Of a stretch of 64,000 bases of DNA, positions 25,341 to 34,449 are shown piece after piece (positions within the stretch are counted from its first letter, which is position 1; each line of letters begins with the position of its first letter). The stretch spans positions 2,145,501 to 2,209,500 of the forward strand of contig NZ_CP015506.1 of the NCBI RefSeq assembly GCF_000294775.2, in the 5' to 3' direction. The stretch comes from Cytobacillus oceanisediminis 2691 (GTDB taxonomy: Bacteria > Bacillota > Bacilli > Bacillales > Cytobacillaceae). The position numbers were made by a program, and so were the translations under genes. The notes beneath the pieces were generated by a model, which worked only from the letters and a program-made list of their open reading frames with translations, was not told the DNA's origin and did no database searches.

Positions 25341-25790
25341 ATGCATTTTCGAAATGCAGATGAAAAAGATTTACAAGCTATTGTCCGCTTGCTTGCCGAT
25401 GATGAATTAGGAGCAAAGCGTGAGAGGTATGAAGACCCGCTGCCGGATTGTTATTATAAAGCATTTAAGGCAATAGAAGCACAGGCGGGAAATCAGATTA
25501 TTTTGGCGATAGACGGTCAGGCTGTGATTGGCTGCCTTCAATTAACAATCATTCCTGGGCTGGCACGTCAAGGGATGAAACGAGCACAAATTGAAGGGGT
25601 GCGTGTTGATCAGCACTGCCGTGGTAAAGGGGTGGGGGAAGCCTTGTTTAAAGAAGCGATTGCCATAGCAAAGTCTGAGGAGTGTGGTCTTGTTCAATTG
25701 ACGACTGATAAGGAGCGTGATGATGCACATCGTTTTTATCATAAGCTGGGGTTTATGGCGAGTCACGAAGGGATGAAACTAATCTTTTAA
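25341..25790 (+). CDS. GNAT family N-acetyltransferase
   Basis: A 149-residue acetyltransferase. The acetyl-CoA loop is VDQHCRGKGVGEAL at about residue 90 (R/Q-x-x-G-x-G/A), preceded by the strand AQIEGVRV. A closing DDAHRFYHKLGF is the usual Tyr-containing helix. The ATG follows GAAGGAG. It is transcribed away from the DUF2089 operon. The substrate is unknown. Confidence 0.85.
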   Translation: MHFRNADEKDLQAIVRLLADDELGAKRERYEDPLPDCYYKAFKAIEAQAGNQIILAIDGQAVIGCLQLTIIPGLARQGMKRAQIEGVRVDQHCRGKGVGEALFKEAIAIAKSEECGLVQLTTDKERDDAHRFYHKLGFMASHEGMKLIF

Positions 25791-25933
25791 TCCGGAACCT
25801 TATTACTTATTTAGTCGCGATTTTTGTACAAGATAGAATACTAGCTAAATACGGAAGAATCATTTTGAAGGAATACTGAATAATTTTTCGTCATATGGAG
25901 ATTATATAGTTGAATTCAAAAAGGAGGAATGAT

Positions 25934-26110
25934 GTGGAAACAAGCATGAGTGTTGAAGAAGTATTGACCGGGATCTCTGAACTGTTGGAAAAAGAAGGGC
26001 AGCCGCCCCGAAAGAAGCAAGTAAAAAAATCAAACCCAGAGTTAATGAAAAATGCATTGTATTATTTTCCGAGCTGGGAAAATGCAGTAGAGCAGTCTAT
26101 AGGATCTTAA
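25934..26110 (+). CDS. Small protein resembling a homing-endonuclease-associated repeat
   Basis: A 58-residue protein starting at GTG 25934 behind AAAGGAGGA. The sequence EEVLTGISELLEKEGQPPRKKQ ... NPELMKNALYYFPSWENAVE has the pattern L-x-x-G-x-P-P-x-K-x-x...F-x-S-W-x-x-A seen in homing-endonuclease-associated repeats (an AP2/HTH-like fold). It could bind DNA. There is no endonuclease nearby. A terminator follows. Function unknown. Confidence 0.6.
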   Translation: METSMSVEEVLTGISELLEKEGQPPRKKQVKKSNPELMKNALYYFPSWENAVEQSIGS

Positions 26111-26161
26111 CCTCAAAGTGTACATAATATGTGTTTGTTCAATTTAAAAGAGAATGCTGAG

Positions 26162-26214
26162 ACCACAGAAGATGCCTTCCTTATGGGAAAAGGAAGGCAT
26201 CTTCTGTGGTTTTA
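26162..26214. terminator. Long bidirectional terminator between convergent genes
   Basis: A perfect 21-bp stem, ACCACAGAAGATGCCTTCCT plus T (26162-26182) with its complement at 26190-26210, and a seven-base loop. T-rich on the right and A/G-rich on the left. It sits between the small plus-strand gene and minus-strand guaC. Confidence 0.88.
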
Positions 26215-26225
26215 TAAATTAGGGG

Positions 26226-27215
26226 TTAAAAAACCCTGTCACCATTAAAAATCGAATTTTTAACAATAACGTAATCGACATGGCGGATGGCATCCAGCCT
26301 GTTGCCGCCTGCATAAGAAATGGAGGACTGAAGATCCTGCTCCATTTCTTTCAGGGTATCTGCTAAAAATCCTTTGTGCTCTACTAAAATTCTTTTGCCT
26401 TCAACATTTCTCTTTTCGCCTTTTTGAAATTCAGAGGCTGAGCCAAAGTATTCTTTATAGAGCTTTCCGTCTTTCTCATTCTCGATGGTTTTTCCAGGAG
26501 ATTCCTCATGTCCTGCAAATAAGGAACCAATCATCACCATTGTTGCACCAAATCGAATCGATTTAGCGATGTCACCATGGGTGCGAAGACCTCCATCAGC
26601 TATAATCGGCTTGCTTGCTGCCTTTGCACACCAGCGAAGTGCAGCTAACTGCCAGCCGCCCGTCCCAAATCCAGTTTTAATCTTTGTGATGCACACCTTG
26701 CCAGGTCCTATGCCAACTTTTGTAGCATCAGCTCCAGCATTCTCTAATTCTCTGACGGCTTCGGGGGTGCCGACGTTGCCGGCAATCACAAAGCTTTGAG
26801 GAAGGTATTTCTTAATATGCTGGATCATTTGGATGACAGCATTGGAATGGCCATGAGCTATATCAATGGTAATGTATTCGGGTGAAAGCTTTTCATCAGC
26901 AATCTGCTGTATAAATGCATATTCGCCTTCTTTGACCCCTACACTGATCGAAGAGTATAGCCCTCTCGCCTTCATGTCTTTTATAAAAGAAATTCGCTTC
27001 TCCGGTTCGAAACGATGCATGATATAGAAATACCCGTTCTCTGCTAAGTATATGGCAATTTTCTCATCTACAATCGTCTGCATATTAGCAGGCACCACCG
27101 GAAGCTTAAACGCACGTCCCCCCAGGAATGCCGTTGTATCACATTCAGATCGGCTATTGACGATACTTTTTGCGGGAATTAATTGAATATCTTCATAATC
27201 GAATACATTTTCCAT
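26226..27215 (-). CDS. guaC: GMP reductase
   Basis: An IMPDH/GMP reductase-family TIM barrel of 329 residues that converts GMP to IMP with NADPH. It begins [14 protein letters not shown] and includes [12 protein letters not shown] (catalytic Cys loop) and [13 protein letters not shown]. It continues with [21 protein letters not shown] and the phosphate-binding [19 protein letters not shown]. There are no CBS domains and the length fits GuaC of the Firmicute type. The start at 27215 follows AATAGGAGG; the frame can extend to 27257 but without a ribosome site. It is a single gene with a strong terminator. Confidence 0.92.
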   Translation of the reverse strand: MENVFDYEDIQLIPAKSIVNSRSECDTTAFLGGRAFKLPVVPANMQTIVDEKIAIYLAENGYFYIMHRFEPEKRISFIKDMKARGLYSSISVGVKEGEYAFIQQIADEKLSPEYITIDIAHGHSNAVIQMIQHIKKYLPQSFVIAGNVGTPEAVRELENAGADATKVGIGPGKVCITKIKTGFGTGGWQLAALRWCAKAASKPIIADGGLRTHGDIAKSIRFGATMVMIGSLFAGHEESPGKTIENEKDGKLYKEYFGSASEFQKGEKRNVEGKRILVEHKGFLADTLKEMEQDLQSSISYAGGNRLDAIRHVDYVIVKNSIFNGDRVF

Positions 27216-27562
27216 AGTAATCCTCCTATTGAAAACAAAGCTGATACGCACATCCATTGCAAGGATAGGTTTTTCAGTTTCAATTGATCTTATACAAGCA
27301 CCTATGGAAGCATCATTAAAAAAGAGCTTAGAAAATTCCTAAGCCCAATGGATAATAGGGGGTCGAATTGTGAGGGTTCGACCAATTTAATTTTATACAA
27401 TTCAGAATGTAATTTCAACTAATTAAAGTGAAAACGCGTAAAAGTGATAATGTGCTAAAATTTTCAGCTGGGGTAAGCAAAAGGTTATAAGAGCATTGTC
27501 CGGCTCATAAATTATTGGATTCTTGGATGGGCACCTATTTTCTGGTAGTTCATAAAAATAGA
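27216..27562. other. Intergenic region upstream of guaC with a hairpin
   Basis: No gene seen. It contains an inverted repeat GGTCGAA/TTCGACC (27361-27383) and a smaller GCTTAG/CTAAGC pair near 27330-27345, neither with a clear T run. They could be weak stops between the SnoaL-like gene and guaC on the minus strand. Confidence 0.4.
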
Positions 27563-27967
27563 TTAAAACATGCCATTCTCATTAGGTGAGTCCTCAGGCA
27601 CAGGCTGCCCAACATCCCAAAGCTCAGCCACTTGGCCACCTTGAAACCGGAAGATATGTACGACGGCTCCTCCGCGATCCTCTGGATTCTGCTTCACATG
27701 GGAATGAACCACGACGGTTTCATTCTCCTGGATTGCGAGTCTGACTTCAAGTATTTTGTCAGGGTTTTTCTCTGCATTCTCTTCCATCGCGAGCATGAGT
27801 GTATCTGCATCGCCTTTGAAATAGGGATTATGGTGAGTAAAACCAGGGCTGATGTAACACTGGTAGGCTTCGCGGACTTGGCCTGATGCCACGAGCTGCA
27901 GGAAAGATACTGCTTTTTCTTTCAGTGATAGGCTTGAAGTCGATTGCTGCTCCGCACTCATTTTCAT
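27563..27967 (-). CDS. SnoaL-like/NTF2-fold protein
   Basis: A 134-residue NTF2-like protein. The helix KEKAVSFLQLVASGQVREAYQCY leads into YISPGFTHHNPYFKGDADTL, which carries the paired His residues of the SnoaL-like polyketide-cyclase group. The last strands are VVHIFRFQGGQVAELWDVGQPVPED, characteristic of this subgroup. Start at ATG 27967 or 27961 behind AAAGGATGA. It may be an enzyme or a binding protein; no partner gene suggests a substrate. Confidence 0.8.
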   Translation of the reverse strand: MKMSAEQQSTSSLSLKEKAVSFLQLVASGQVREAYQCYISPGFTHHNPYFKGDADTLMLAMEENAEKNPDKILEVRLAIQENETVVVHSHVKQNPEDRGGAVVHIFRFQGGQVAELWDVGQPVPEDSPNENGMF

Positions 27968-28099
27968 TCATCCTTTCATATCACAGAAATTACTTAATTT
28001 AATAGAAGTATAAAATATACTAAAAGTAATGACAATTATATAATAAAATATTAGTGTGAAATGGAGATTCTTATTAGTTATTGAGAGGGGGCAGTTTGC

Positions 28100-28552
28100 T
28101 TGAGTATCCGTTTTGAAGTGAAAAGAACCATTCAGGTATCTGCACAAAAGGCCTACTACGGTTTAATTGATCTTGATTCGGCCAAGGACTGGATGCAAGG
28201 CCTAGTTGGAATAGAGCGGTTCGAAAGCGGGCCATTGAAGGTGGGGAGTCAGTGGAAAGAGACAAGGAAAATGTTTGGAAACGAGGCTACTGAACATTTT
28301 GAAGTTATTGATCTTGATGAGCCCTGCAAAATTGTCCTTCGCTGTGACGGGACCAAAGGGACAACAGGCAAAGGAGAATTTATATTTACCTACATAATCG
28401 ATTCAGCAGGTGATGCTTCAGAAGTTACTTTAGTTGGTGAGATAAAGGGGCTTACTGGTTTGTCAAAGCTGTTTGGAAAGATGATAGCTGGTGCTTTTAA
28501 AAAAGCCTGTGCGAAAGATCTGGATTCCTTGAAAAGCTATTTAGAGATGTGA
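28100..28552 (+). CDS. SRPBCC (START-like) family protein
   Basis: A 150-residue SRPBCC fold with the ligand cavity typical of polyketide cyclase/dehydrase-like proteins. Segments: the N-terminal strand RFEVKRTIQVSAQKAYYGLIDLDSAKDWM, GPLKVGSQWKETRK, and a C-terminal amphipathic helix from AGAFKKACAKDLDSLKSYL. The start is TTG behind GAGAGGGGG. The ligand is unknown. Two further SRPBCC proteins are encoded at 53.6-54.8 kb. Confidence 0.8.
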   Translation: MSIRFEVKRTIQVSAQKAYYGLIDLDSAKDWMQGLVGIERFESGPLKVGSQWKETRKMFGNEATEHFEVIDLDEPCKIVLRCDGTKGTTGKGEFIFTYIIDSAGDASEVTLVGEIKGLTGLSKLFGKMIAGAFKKACAKDLDSLKSYLEM

Positions 28553-28642
28553 TGATTTTGTAGAAAAGTCGAACCGCAAAATTAAACACTGTTTTGAGAT
28601 AAAGTGTTCGGTCTAAAGACCAAAGTTAAAAAGGAGCAAGTT

Positions 28643-29293
28643 ATGACAATCATAGATAAATTAAAGCTGAGCAAATATAAAAATATGGCTGTGCTAAATC
28701 AGCCAAGTGATTATGATATATTTAATGGATTTAAGACGGAATTATCAGGAGAGCATGATGCCATTTTCATTTTTGTTGAAACGATTGATGAAATGGTGAA
28801 GCATACTCAAACAGTTATCCAAGAGGATCAGCTTTTTGATAAAGGATATTTATTTTTCGCTTACCCCAAAAAAGGGAACAAGCGGTATGATACCTTCGTT
28901 CACAGAGATGAGATTTTTCCAGCCATGAAAGTAGGCGAAGATGGATTTGTGGGGAATAGCGATGTGAAATTCTCACGGATGGTGAGTATGGATGATGTCT
29001 TTACTGTTGTTGGATTAAAACGGGAGAAAAAGAAAGAAAAAAAGTCATCCGCCCCGAGTCAATGCGTAGCTGATTACGAGGATAACGTGAAAGACATTGA
29101 AAAGCTATTAGAAAATTATCCAGATGAATTGAAATTTTATCTGGAATTAACCCCTGGCTATCAAAGGGATTGGGCCCGTTATGTCTTTTCTGTTAAGCAG
29201 CAGAAAACACGTGAGAAACGCGAAGCCCAGATGGTGGAGATTTTATCACAAGGGTATAAATCGGTGGATTTGTTTAGGCAGAAGAAGAAATAA
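28643..29293 (+). CDS. YdeI/OmpD-associated family protein
   Basis: A 216-residue cytoplasmic protein. The N-terminal DUF1801-like part (IFIFVETIDEM ... YLFFAYPKKGN) is followed by a C-terminal helical domain, LTPGYQRDWARYVFSVKQQKTREKR, the conserved motif of the YdeI/OmpD-associated group. The start is ATG 28643 behind AAAAAGGAG; the frame from 28604 has no ribosome site. Function unknown; the B. subtilis relatives are uncharacterised. Confidence 0.8.
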   Translation: MTIIDKLKLSKYKNMAVLNQPSDYDIFNGFKTELSGEHDAIFIFVETIDEMVKHTQTVIQEDQLFDKGYLFFAYPKKGNKRYDTFVHRDEIFPAMKVGEDGFVGNSDVKFSRMVSMDDVFTVVGLKREKKKEKKSSAPSQCVADYEDNVKDIEKLLENYPDELKFYLELTPGYQRDWARYVFSVKQQKTREKREAQMVEILSQGYKSVDLFRQKKK

Positions 29294-29298
29294 GCAAG

Positions 29299-29337
29299 GT
29301 GCCTGCCCCAGACTTTTGTAATTTGGGGGCAGGCACA
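29299..29337. repeat. GGTGYMTGCCC inverted repeat between convergent genes
   Basis: GGTGCCTGCCCC (29299-29310) and GGGGGCAGGCAC (29325-29336) pair almost perfectly. No T run follows on either strand, so terminator function is weaker here, but the arms match the repeats at 0.25, 5.8, 11.4 and 54.9 kb. Confidence 0.75.
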
Positions 29338-29347
29338 TTGAAAAAAA

Positions 29348-29674
29348 CTATAATTTAGTTAACTCATCTAAGAATACATCTAATTCCTCAACGGATAAAA
29401 ATTTAAATGCATAACCATAGCAAATCGGTCCATTTCCTGTGTGTTCCCTTTTAGGGAATTCCCTGAGAGCAGTACTATGACTAAGACCTGTGGATTTTTC
29501 CTCCAGTTCCTTATTTCCTTCAACTTTTTTCGGGTTTAAAACGATCGTAATTTCTTTGTTTGGAAGTAGATAAATGACTTCACCGTTTACGATATTTCTA
29601 AATTCCACAGCTTTTGATGTTTCTTTCATTGTTTTGAATTTGTTTAAACCAAACGTATTATGTATGTTTCCCAT
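29348..29674 (-). CDS. Hypothetical protein
   Basis: A 108-residue protein with a good ribosome site (AAAGGGGGAAAG) before its ATG. It begins MGNIHNTFGLNKFKTMKET and holds IVNGEVIYLLPNKEITIVLNP, two likely beta strands, then a polar part with HTGNGPICYGYAFKF and a C-terminal helix VEELDVFLDELTKL. I recognise no family. It converges with the YdeI-like gene and has no other partners. Confidence 0.6.
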   Translation of the reverse strand: MGNIHNTFGLNKFKTMKETSKAVEFRNIVNGEVIYLLPNKEITIVLNPKKVEGNKELEEKSTGLSHSTALREFPKREHTGNGPICYGYAFKFLSVEELDVFLDELTKL

Positions 29675-30144
29675 ATGATCTTTCCCCCTTTCGAAGTAAT
29701 TAAATCCCTAAATACTATTATAAGGTAAAATTTCATACCAACTATTGTTTAATAGATTAATAGGCATATCTTTTTTAGAAAAGGGTGCTGTCATCCAGCA
29801 ATCCATTAATAGGATTTATCCTTTTCTTTTCTTAATGTTGTCGTATATTGCTTTTCACTGCGTTACCTCACCATTTCTTTGATGCAGCCAGGTTAACTTA
29901 GGTATGTACTGGTGATATGTACGTTTCGCTTCATGACTGAATATCTGCTGCAAACTGCCAACCTTATGCTTTTGAAGAGTAATAGAGAAACTGTTTGTAA
30001 ATATATACTATTAGTGGTATAAGAGTCTGTGCAATAAATTAGTTGATGAGTTGAATCCTGTATTAAGATTCAATTTGGTAAATTTTCACTATTTAATCGA
30101 CAAAATTCATAATATAAAAATAATTCGTATTATTCATTTAAATT
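29675..30144. other. Intergenic region ahead of the protease gene
   Basis: No open frame of note and no clear RNA. The stretch is A/T-rich, as expected for a promoter region, but I could not pick a convincing -35/-10 pair. Confidence 0.4.
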
Positions 30145-30188
30145 ATACTCTCCTATTCTATAATTTAGAGTATCTAAATAATAGGAGG
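30145..30188 (+). promoter_or_regulatory. Leader hairpin with a possible Shine-Dalgarno-masking strand
   Basis: ATACTCT (30145-30151) pairs with AGAGTAT (30167-30173). Inside the loop, CTCCTATT (30150-30157) is the exact complement of AATAGGAG (30180-30187), the ribosome site of the protease gene. The two pairings share bases and exclude each other. A translation switch is possible but only inferred. Confidence 0.35.
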
Positions 30189-30196
30189 TCAAAAGT

Positions 30197-31864
30197 TTGA
30201 AAAAAAAGCTGCTTTTACCCGTATTACTGTCGTCCGCTCTACTGGCGGGGTCGATCCCTGTAAATGTTTTTGCCAAGCCGGCAGATTCAGCAAACGACCA
30301 TCATCAACAAGCTTTAAAGGAGTGGAATGAGAATGCAAGTGTCCCATTGTTTGTTAAGGAGCGATCTGCAACAAAATTCTCTTCCAGCAGCCCTTCAAAC
30401 GCGTTAAATTATTTGAAGAAAAATCAGGATAAAACAGGAATTAAAAATCCGGATAAAAACCTGAAATTGAAAAATGTTCAAAAGGATGAACTCGGAATGA
30501 CTCACGTCCGCTTCAAACAGGCAGTTAATGGCGTGACTGTTGAAGGGGCTGAAGTGACTGTCCATTATAATGAGAAACATGAAGTAGTATCCGTTAATGG
30601 AAGAGTAAATCAGGCAATTGCCGATGATGCAGTGGACTCGTCTGTTTCCTTAAGCAATGATGCTGCAATAAAAGAAGCCTTATCCGCTGTCAGTGCTCCA
30701 AAAGAACTTACATATACCCCAACTTCCGAGCTTGTTGTCTATCCATTTGAAGGAAAGAATCATACAGCTTATAAAGTAAATGTGAACTTCATGGGGGAAG
30801 AGCCTGGGAACTGGTTTGTGTTTGTTGATGCAAAGACAGGCCATGTTATTGATAAATACAATGGCATAATGCATGCTGAAGAAAACAAAACACAAAAAGG
30901 TTTTGGTAAAGGGGTACATGGTGACCACAGGGAGCTGCATATTACCCGAGTAAAGGAAGAGGCCTCAGGTACAAAGTTTGCCTTGGCAGATTATTCTCAT
31001 GAAAATCTCGGTGGGATTCTTACCTATGATGCTAAAAATGATGGAAATTCTAGTAATGATACTCTTTATGTTGGGAATTCCGCTGCCTTTATTGGCGATT
31101 ATGATCGTGCTGCTGTTGATGCCCATTATAATTCTGAAAAGGTCTATGATTATTTTCTAAATGAGCATGGCCGCAATTCCCTCGATGGGGAAGGAATGGC
31201 TATTAATTCGTATGTTCATTATGGCAGCAATTACAACAATGCATTCTGGAATGGGCGTTTTATGACCTATGGGGATGGAGATGGTGAATTCTTTATCCCA
31301 TTATCAGCGGGACTTGATGTTGCGGCACATGAAATGACGCATGGTGTTATCTCCCATACTGCTAATCTGGCGTACCGGAATCAATCTGGTGCACTGAATG
31401 AATCATTTGCCGATGTCTTTGGTGTACTTGTTGATGATGAAGATTGGGAAATGGGTGAGGACATTATGGCCCCAAGCGCCAAAGCTGACGGTGTAACGAG
31501 ATTGCGCAGCTTAAGTGATCCAAACAGTGTTGTAGTAAGTAACCCTCAAAGAGCAGCCTATGGAAGCGGAGTATATCCGGATCATATGGATGAGTTTTAT
31601 AATATGCCGCTTAATGTGGACAATGGCGGTGTACATGTGAACTCCTCTATTACCAACCATGCTGCATACTTGATTGGTCAAGAACTTGGAAGGGAGAAAT
31701 TGGGAAAAATTTACTACCGTGCTTTAACGGTTTACTTAACCTCAAATTCTGATTTTAGTGATGCGCGACAGGCAATCGTTCAGTCCGCCATTGATCTATA
31801 TGGTGAAGGCAGCGTGGAAGAAGCAGCCGTTCATGCGGGATTTGATGCAGTGGGGATCAACTAA
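30197..31864 (+). CDS. npr: Secreted neutral protease (bacillolysin, M4 thermolysin family)
   Basis: An extracellular zinc metalloprotease precursor of 555 residues. Signal peptide at 1 to about 26 (ending VNVFA). A long FTP/PepSY-type propeptide follows (about 30-230), then the catalytic domain. Zinc site HEMTH at His378-Glu379 to His382, third ligand in NESFADVFG, and the substrate-binding DNGGVHVNSSITNHAAYLIG with the catalytic His region. The length is typical of NprE/NprB-type bacillolysins. The TTG start follows ATAGGAGG. It stands alone, has a terminator and a leader hairpin. Expression in stationary phase is usual for the family. Confidence 0.93.
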   Translation: MKKKLLLPVLLSSALLAGSIPVNVFAKPADSANDHHQQALKEWNENASVPLFVKERSATKFSSSSPSNALNYLKKNQDKTGIKNPDKNLKLKNVQKDELGMTHVRFKQAVNGVTVEGAEVTVHYNEKHEVVSVNGRVNQAIADDAVDSSVSLSNDAAIKEALSAVSAPKELTYTPTSELVVYPFEGKNHTAYKVNVNFMGEEPGNWFVFVDAKTGHVIDKYNGIMHAEENKTQKGFGKGVHGDHRELHITRVKEEASGTKFALADYSHENLGGILTYDAKNDGNSSNDTLYVGNSAAFIGDYDRAAVDAHYNSEKVYDYFLNEHGRNSLDGEGMAINSYVHYGSNYNNAFWNGRFMTYGDGDGEFFIPLSAGLDVAAHEMTHGVISHTANLAYRNQSGALNESFADVFGVLVDDEDWEMGEDIMAPSAKADGVTRLRSLSDPNSVVVSNPQRAAYGSGVYPDHMDEFYNMPLNVDNGGVHVNSSITNHAAYLIGQELGREKLGKIYYRALTVYLTSNSDFSDARQAIVQSAIDLYGEGSVEEAAVHAGFDAVGIN

Positions 31865-31882
31865 GTAAATACTTGGGGAGTC

Positions 31883-31918
31883 AGGCATTATTCAATTGAA
31901 TAATGCCTTTCCTTTTAC
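31883..31918 (+). terminator. Terminator of the protease gene
   Basis: GGCATTATTCAA and TTGAATAATGCC form a perfect hairpin, followed by TTTCCTTTT. Confidence 0.8.
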
Positions 31919-32005
31919 TTTTTTGGTCCATTCGTTAGTTTCCATATATGTTAGAGAGTATATATATGTGTTTTTATAAAACTAATAACTTTCTGGATAA
32001 TATCC

Positions 32006-32046
32006 TCCTTCAGAATTGAATCCATGTTAAATTCAATTCTGAAGGA
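32006..32046. repeat. Perfect 16-bp inverted repeat, unassigned
   Basis: TCCTTCAGAATTGAAT (32006-32021) and ATTCAATTCTGAAGGA (32031-32046) are exact complements around a nine-base spacer. There is no T run on the plus strand. It lies in the gene-free 450 bases between the protease and the TetR gene; nothing else is seen in that stretch. Confidence 0.6.
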
Positions 32047-32313
32047 GTCCGAAAAGCAGTAGACTACATTTAAAGTAATGACCGGGATAATGTTAATTGT
32101 CTCGAATATAAATTGTCCTTATAGATTTTTAGAATTGCTTGTGCTTGTATCTGACAGCTTTGACAGCGGGGCAATGCAGGATTGCGTAGAGTTCTTCCTG
32201 TTCTTGTAATCCTATATTCTATTTGACATTTATATTGAGTTTGCATATTATAAAAACAAATAACCAAATTGTTTTTATGTTTATGAGAATCTTTAAGCCG
32301 GAGGTGTAAAAAA

Positions 32314-32910
32314 ATGCCGAAATTTTCTGAAGCAGAAAAGGAAAGAATCAGGCAGGATATGCTGCGGAATGCACATCAGCTTTTTATAGCAAAGGGGCTG
32401 AAAAATACATCCATTGAAGAAATAACATCTTCTGTATCTATAGCAAAAAGCAGCTTTTATGTATTTTTTGAATCAAAGGAAAAGCTTTACCTTGAGTTAT
32501 TAACTTTAGAAGGGGAAAGTGTTGAAAGACAGGTATGGCCAAAAGTGAAACAGGAAAAGGATACAGGCAGAGCCATAAAAGTTTTGCTTGATGAAATGTC
32601 TTCTGCACTGGAATCAAATGTATTAACACAGAGATTAATCACCAATCTGGAAGAATACAACCTGGTTTCCCGAAAGATAAATCACGAATATACAGCAACG
32701 AATACTTTAAGAAGCATTGTTCCCCTTTTGGAATTTATAAAGGAGAATAAGGAACTTAACAAAATCATAAATAAAGATGTAGAAGTAATCGCGGGTGTAA
32801 TACGAGCATGTTTAGCAATGGTTATTCATAAAAAAGATCTTGGTGAGGAGATTTATCCAGCAGTTCAGGAAATTCTTTTCAATGCTGCAGCAAAAGAACT
32901 TACAAGATAA
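32314..32910 (+). CDS. TetR family transcriptional regulator
   Basis: A 198-residue TetR repressor. The N-terminal DNA-binding domain reads AHQLFIAKGLKNTSIEEITSSVSIAKSSFYVFFESKEKLYLELL, the classic TetR helix-turn-helix with F-Y-x-x-F-x-S-K-E. The ligand domain is unassigned. The ATG follows GCCGGAGGTG. The stop is 43 bases before the macrolide phosphotransferase gene on the same strand, so the two are probably cotranscribed and the regulator may control it. The ligand is unknown. Confidence 0.85.
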   Translation: MPKFSEAEKERIRQDMLRNAHQLFIAKGLKNTSIEEITSSVSIAKSSFYVFFESKEKLYLELLTLEGESVERQVWPKVKQEKDTGRAIKVLLDEMSSALESNVLTQRLITNLEEYNLVSRKINHEYTATNTLRSIVPLLEFIKENKELNKIINKDVEVIAGVIRACLAMVIHKKDLGEEIYPAVQEILFNAAAKELTR

Positions 32911-32953
32911 TCTTTAATACCAGTATTATTTTTAAAAGTTAGGTTGTGAAAAA

Positions 32954-33871
32954 ATGAGTAGAACGAAAAAGCAAGTGATAGAAATTGCAGAACGTCATGG
33001 TCTAATGCTTAAGGGAGACACGTTAGTATTTAATGAATCAGGGATGGACTTTCAGGTAGTTTTTGCATTTGATCTGGAGGAAAATGAGTGGGTGCTTCGA
33101 TTTCCCAGACGTGATGATGTTATGCCAAGAACGAAGGATGAGAAAAAAGCATTAGATTTGGTGAATAAGAACATAACGAATTACCAGGCACCAGACTGGT
33201 CCATTTATACGAATGAATTGATTGCATATAAGAAGTTAAATGGAATACCTGCCGGGACAATCGACCATGAAATTCAAAACTATGTTTGGGAAATTGATAT
33301 CAATAATGTGCCGAAGAGTTTTCATGAAACCCTAGGAAAGGCATTGGCTGATATTCATAGTATTCCAAAGGATCAGGCGGCCGAAGCTGGATTGGTGGTT
33401 CATACACCAGAAGAGCTGAGACAGTCAATGAGAGAGCGCATGGATGCAGTAAAGGCAAAATTCGGAACAGGTGAATCGCTGTGGAGAAGATGGCAGGCCT
33501 GGTTAACCGATGATGAGCTGTGGCCAATGGAAACGGGGTTTATTCATGGTGATGTACATGCAGGCCATACTTTAATTGATATAAACGCAAATGTAACAGG
33601 TTTAATAGATTGGACTGAAGCAAAGGTCTCAGATGTATCAAATGACTTTGTATTCCAATATAAAGCATTCGGCGAAGATGGGCTTGAATCCCTCATTAAA
33701 GCATATCGGAAAGCAGGGGGATACACATGGCCTAAGATGAAAGAGCACATCATTGAATTGGAAGCAGCATTTCCAGTTGCCATAGCAGAGTTTGCTATAG
33801 TTTCCGGGGAGGAGGAATATGTGGAGATGGCAAGACAGGTGTTAGGTGTGAGTGGGAATAATAAAGCTTAA
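32954..33871 (+). CDS. mph: Macrolide 2'-phosphotransferase (Mph family)
   Basis: A 305-residue antibiotic kinase of the aminoglycoside/macrolide phosphotransferase fold. It starts with the Mph-type [28 protein letters not shown] and the ATP-binding EWVLRFPRR. The catalytic loop is [14 protein letters not shown] with Asp and His as in Mph enzymes, and [14 protein letters not shown] is the metal-binding DxD-like strand. It uses GTP or ATP to phosphorylate the macrolide desosamine. The preceding TetR gene suggests inducible expression. Chromosomal Mph-like genes are known in Bacillus; activity on clinical macrolides is not shown by sequence. Confidence 0.85.
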   Translation: MSRTKKQVIEIAERHGLMLKGDTLVFNESGMDFQVVFAFDLEENEWVLRFPRRDDVMPRTKDEKKALDLVNKNITNYQAPDWSIYTNELIAYKKLNGIPAGTIDHEIQNYVWEIDINNVPKSFHETLGKALADIHSIPKDQAAEAGLVVHTPEELRQSMRERMDAVKAKFGTGESLWRRWQAWLTDDELWPMETGFIHGDVHAGHTLIDINANVTGLIDWTEAKVSDVSNDFVFQYKAFGEDGLESLIKAYRKAGGYTWPKMKEHIIELEAAFPVAIAEFAIVSGEEEYVEMARQVLGVSGNNKA

Positions 33872-34011
33872 AAATGAAAAACAAATGGGTCTGTCCATAC
33901 TGTAAATGGTATTGTGCAGCGTGGACGTCCTATCTTAATTCTTTGAATCGTGAGAGATCCTTCCATCTGTCGTAAAATTAAATTAAAGTTAAATTGAAGG
34001 AGCAGATTAAA

Positions 34012-34344
34012 TTGGCACTTAACAAAATTACTCCAAAAGAATTATATGAAAAAATGAAGCAAGAGAATGTCATCTTATTAGATGTAAGAGCAGAGGAAAA
34101 ATACAAAGCGTATCATCTAGAAGGTTCTAACATCGAAAGTTTAAATATACCAAAAACACATATCTTAAATCACACTTTCGATGCCAAAACTGACTCTTTG
34201 CCACAGGGGAAAGAAATAATTGTTGCATGTACAACAGGAAATTCAGCTGCTCTTTGTGCAGCCGTCCTTTCTGAAAAAGAATTCAATGCTACTGTTTTAG
34301 TGGGTGGGATTACAGCCTGGAAGGAGTTTATTAGAAGCAAATAA
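34012..34344 (+). CDS. Rhodanese-like domain protein
   Basis: A single rhodanese domain of 110 residues. ITPKELYEKM ... VILLDVRAEEKYKAYHLEGS is the N-terminal CDC25-like half. The active-site loop is VACTTGNSA with the catalytic Cys, followed by VLVGGITAWK at the end, which is standard. The start is the TTG at 34012, nine bases after AAGGAG (33997-34002); the frame can be extended to 33994 but that start has no ribosome site. Role: sulfur transfer. It is not obviously linked to its neighbours. Confidence 0.85.
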   Translation: MALNKITPKELYEKMKQENVILLDVRAEEKYKAYHLEGSNIESLNIPKTHILNHTFDAKTDSLPQGKEIIVACTTGNSAALCAAVLSEKEFNATVLVGGITAWKEFIRSK

Positions 34345-34357
34345 TTATTAAAAGCTA

Positions 34358-34387
34358 TTGACTTAAAATAAATCCAGGTGCTATAGT
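34358..34387 (+). promoter_or_regulatory. Promoter of the LacI gene
   Basis: TTGACT (34358-34363) and TATAGT (34382-34387) with an 18-base spacer, 62 bases before the GTG start. Confidence 0.65.
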
Positions 34388-34449
34388 CTATTTAAATTCA
34401 AAAAATTCCGGCGATTACTGCAGGAAGTTACAGCCTAGAGGTGTGGTTT

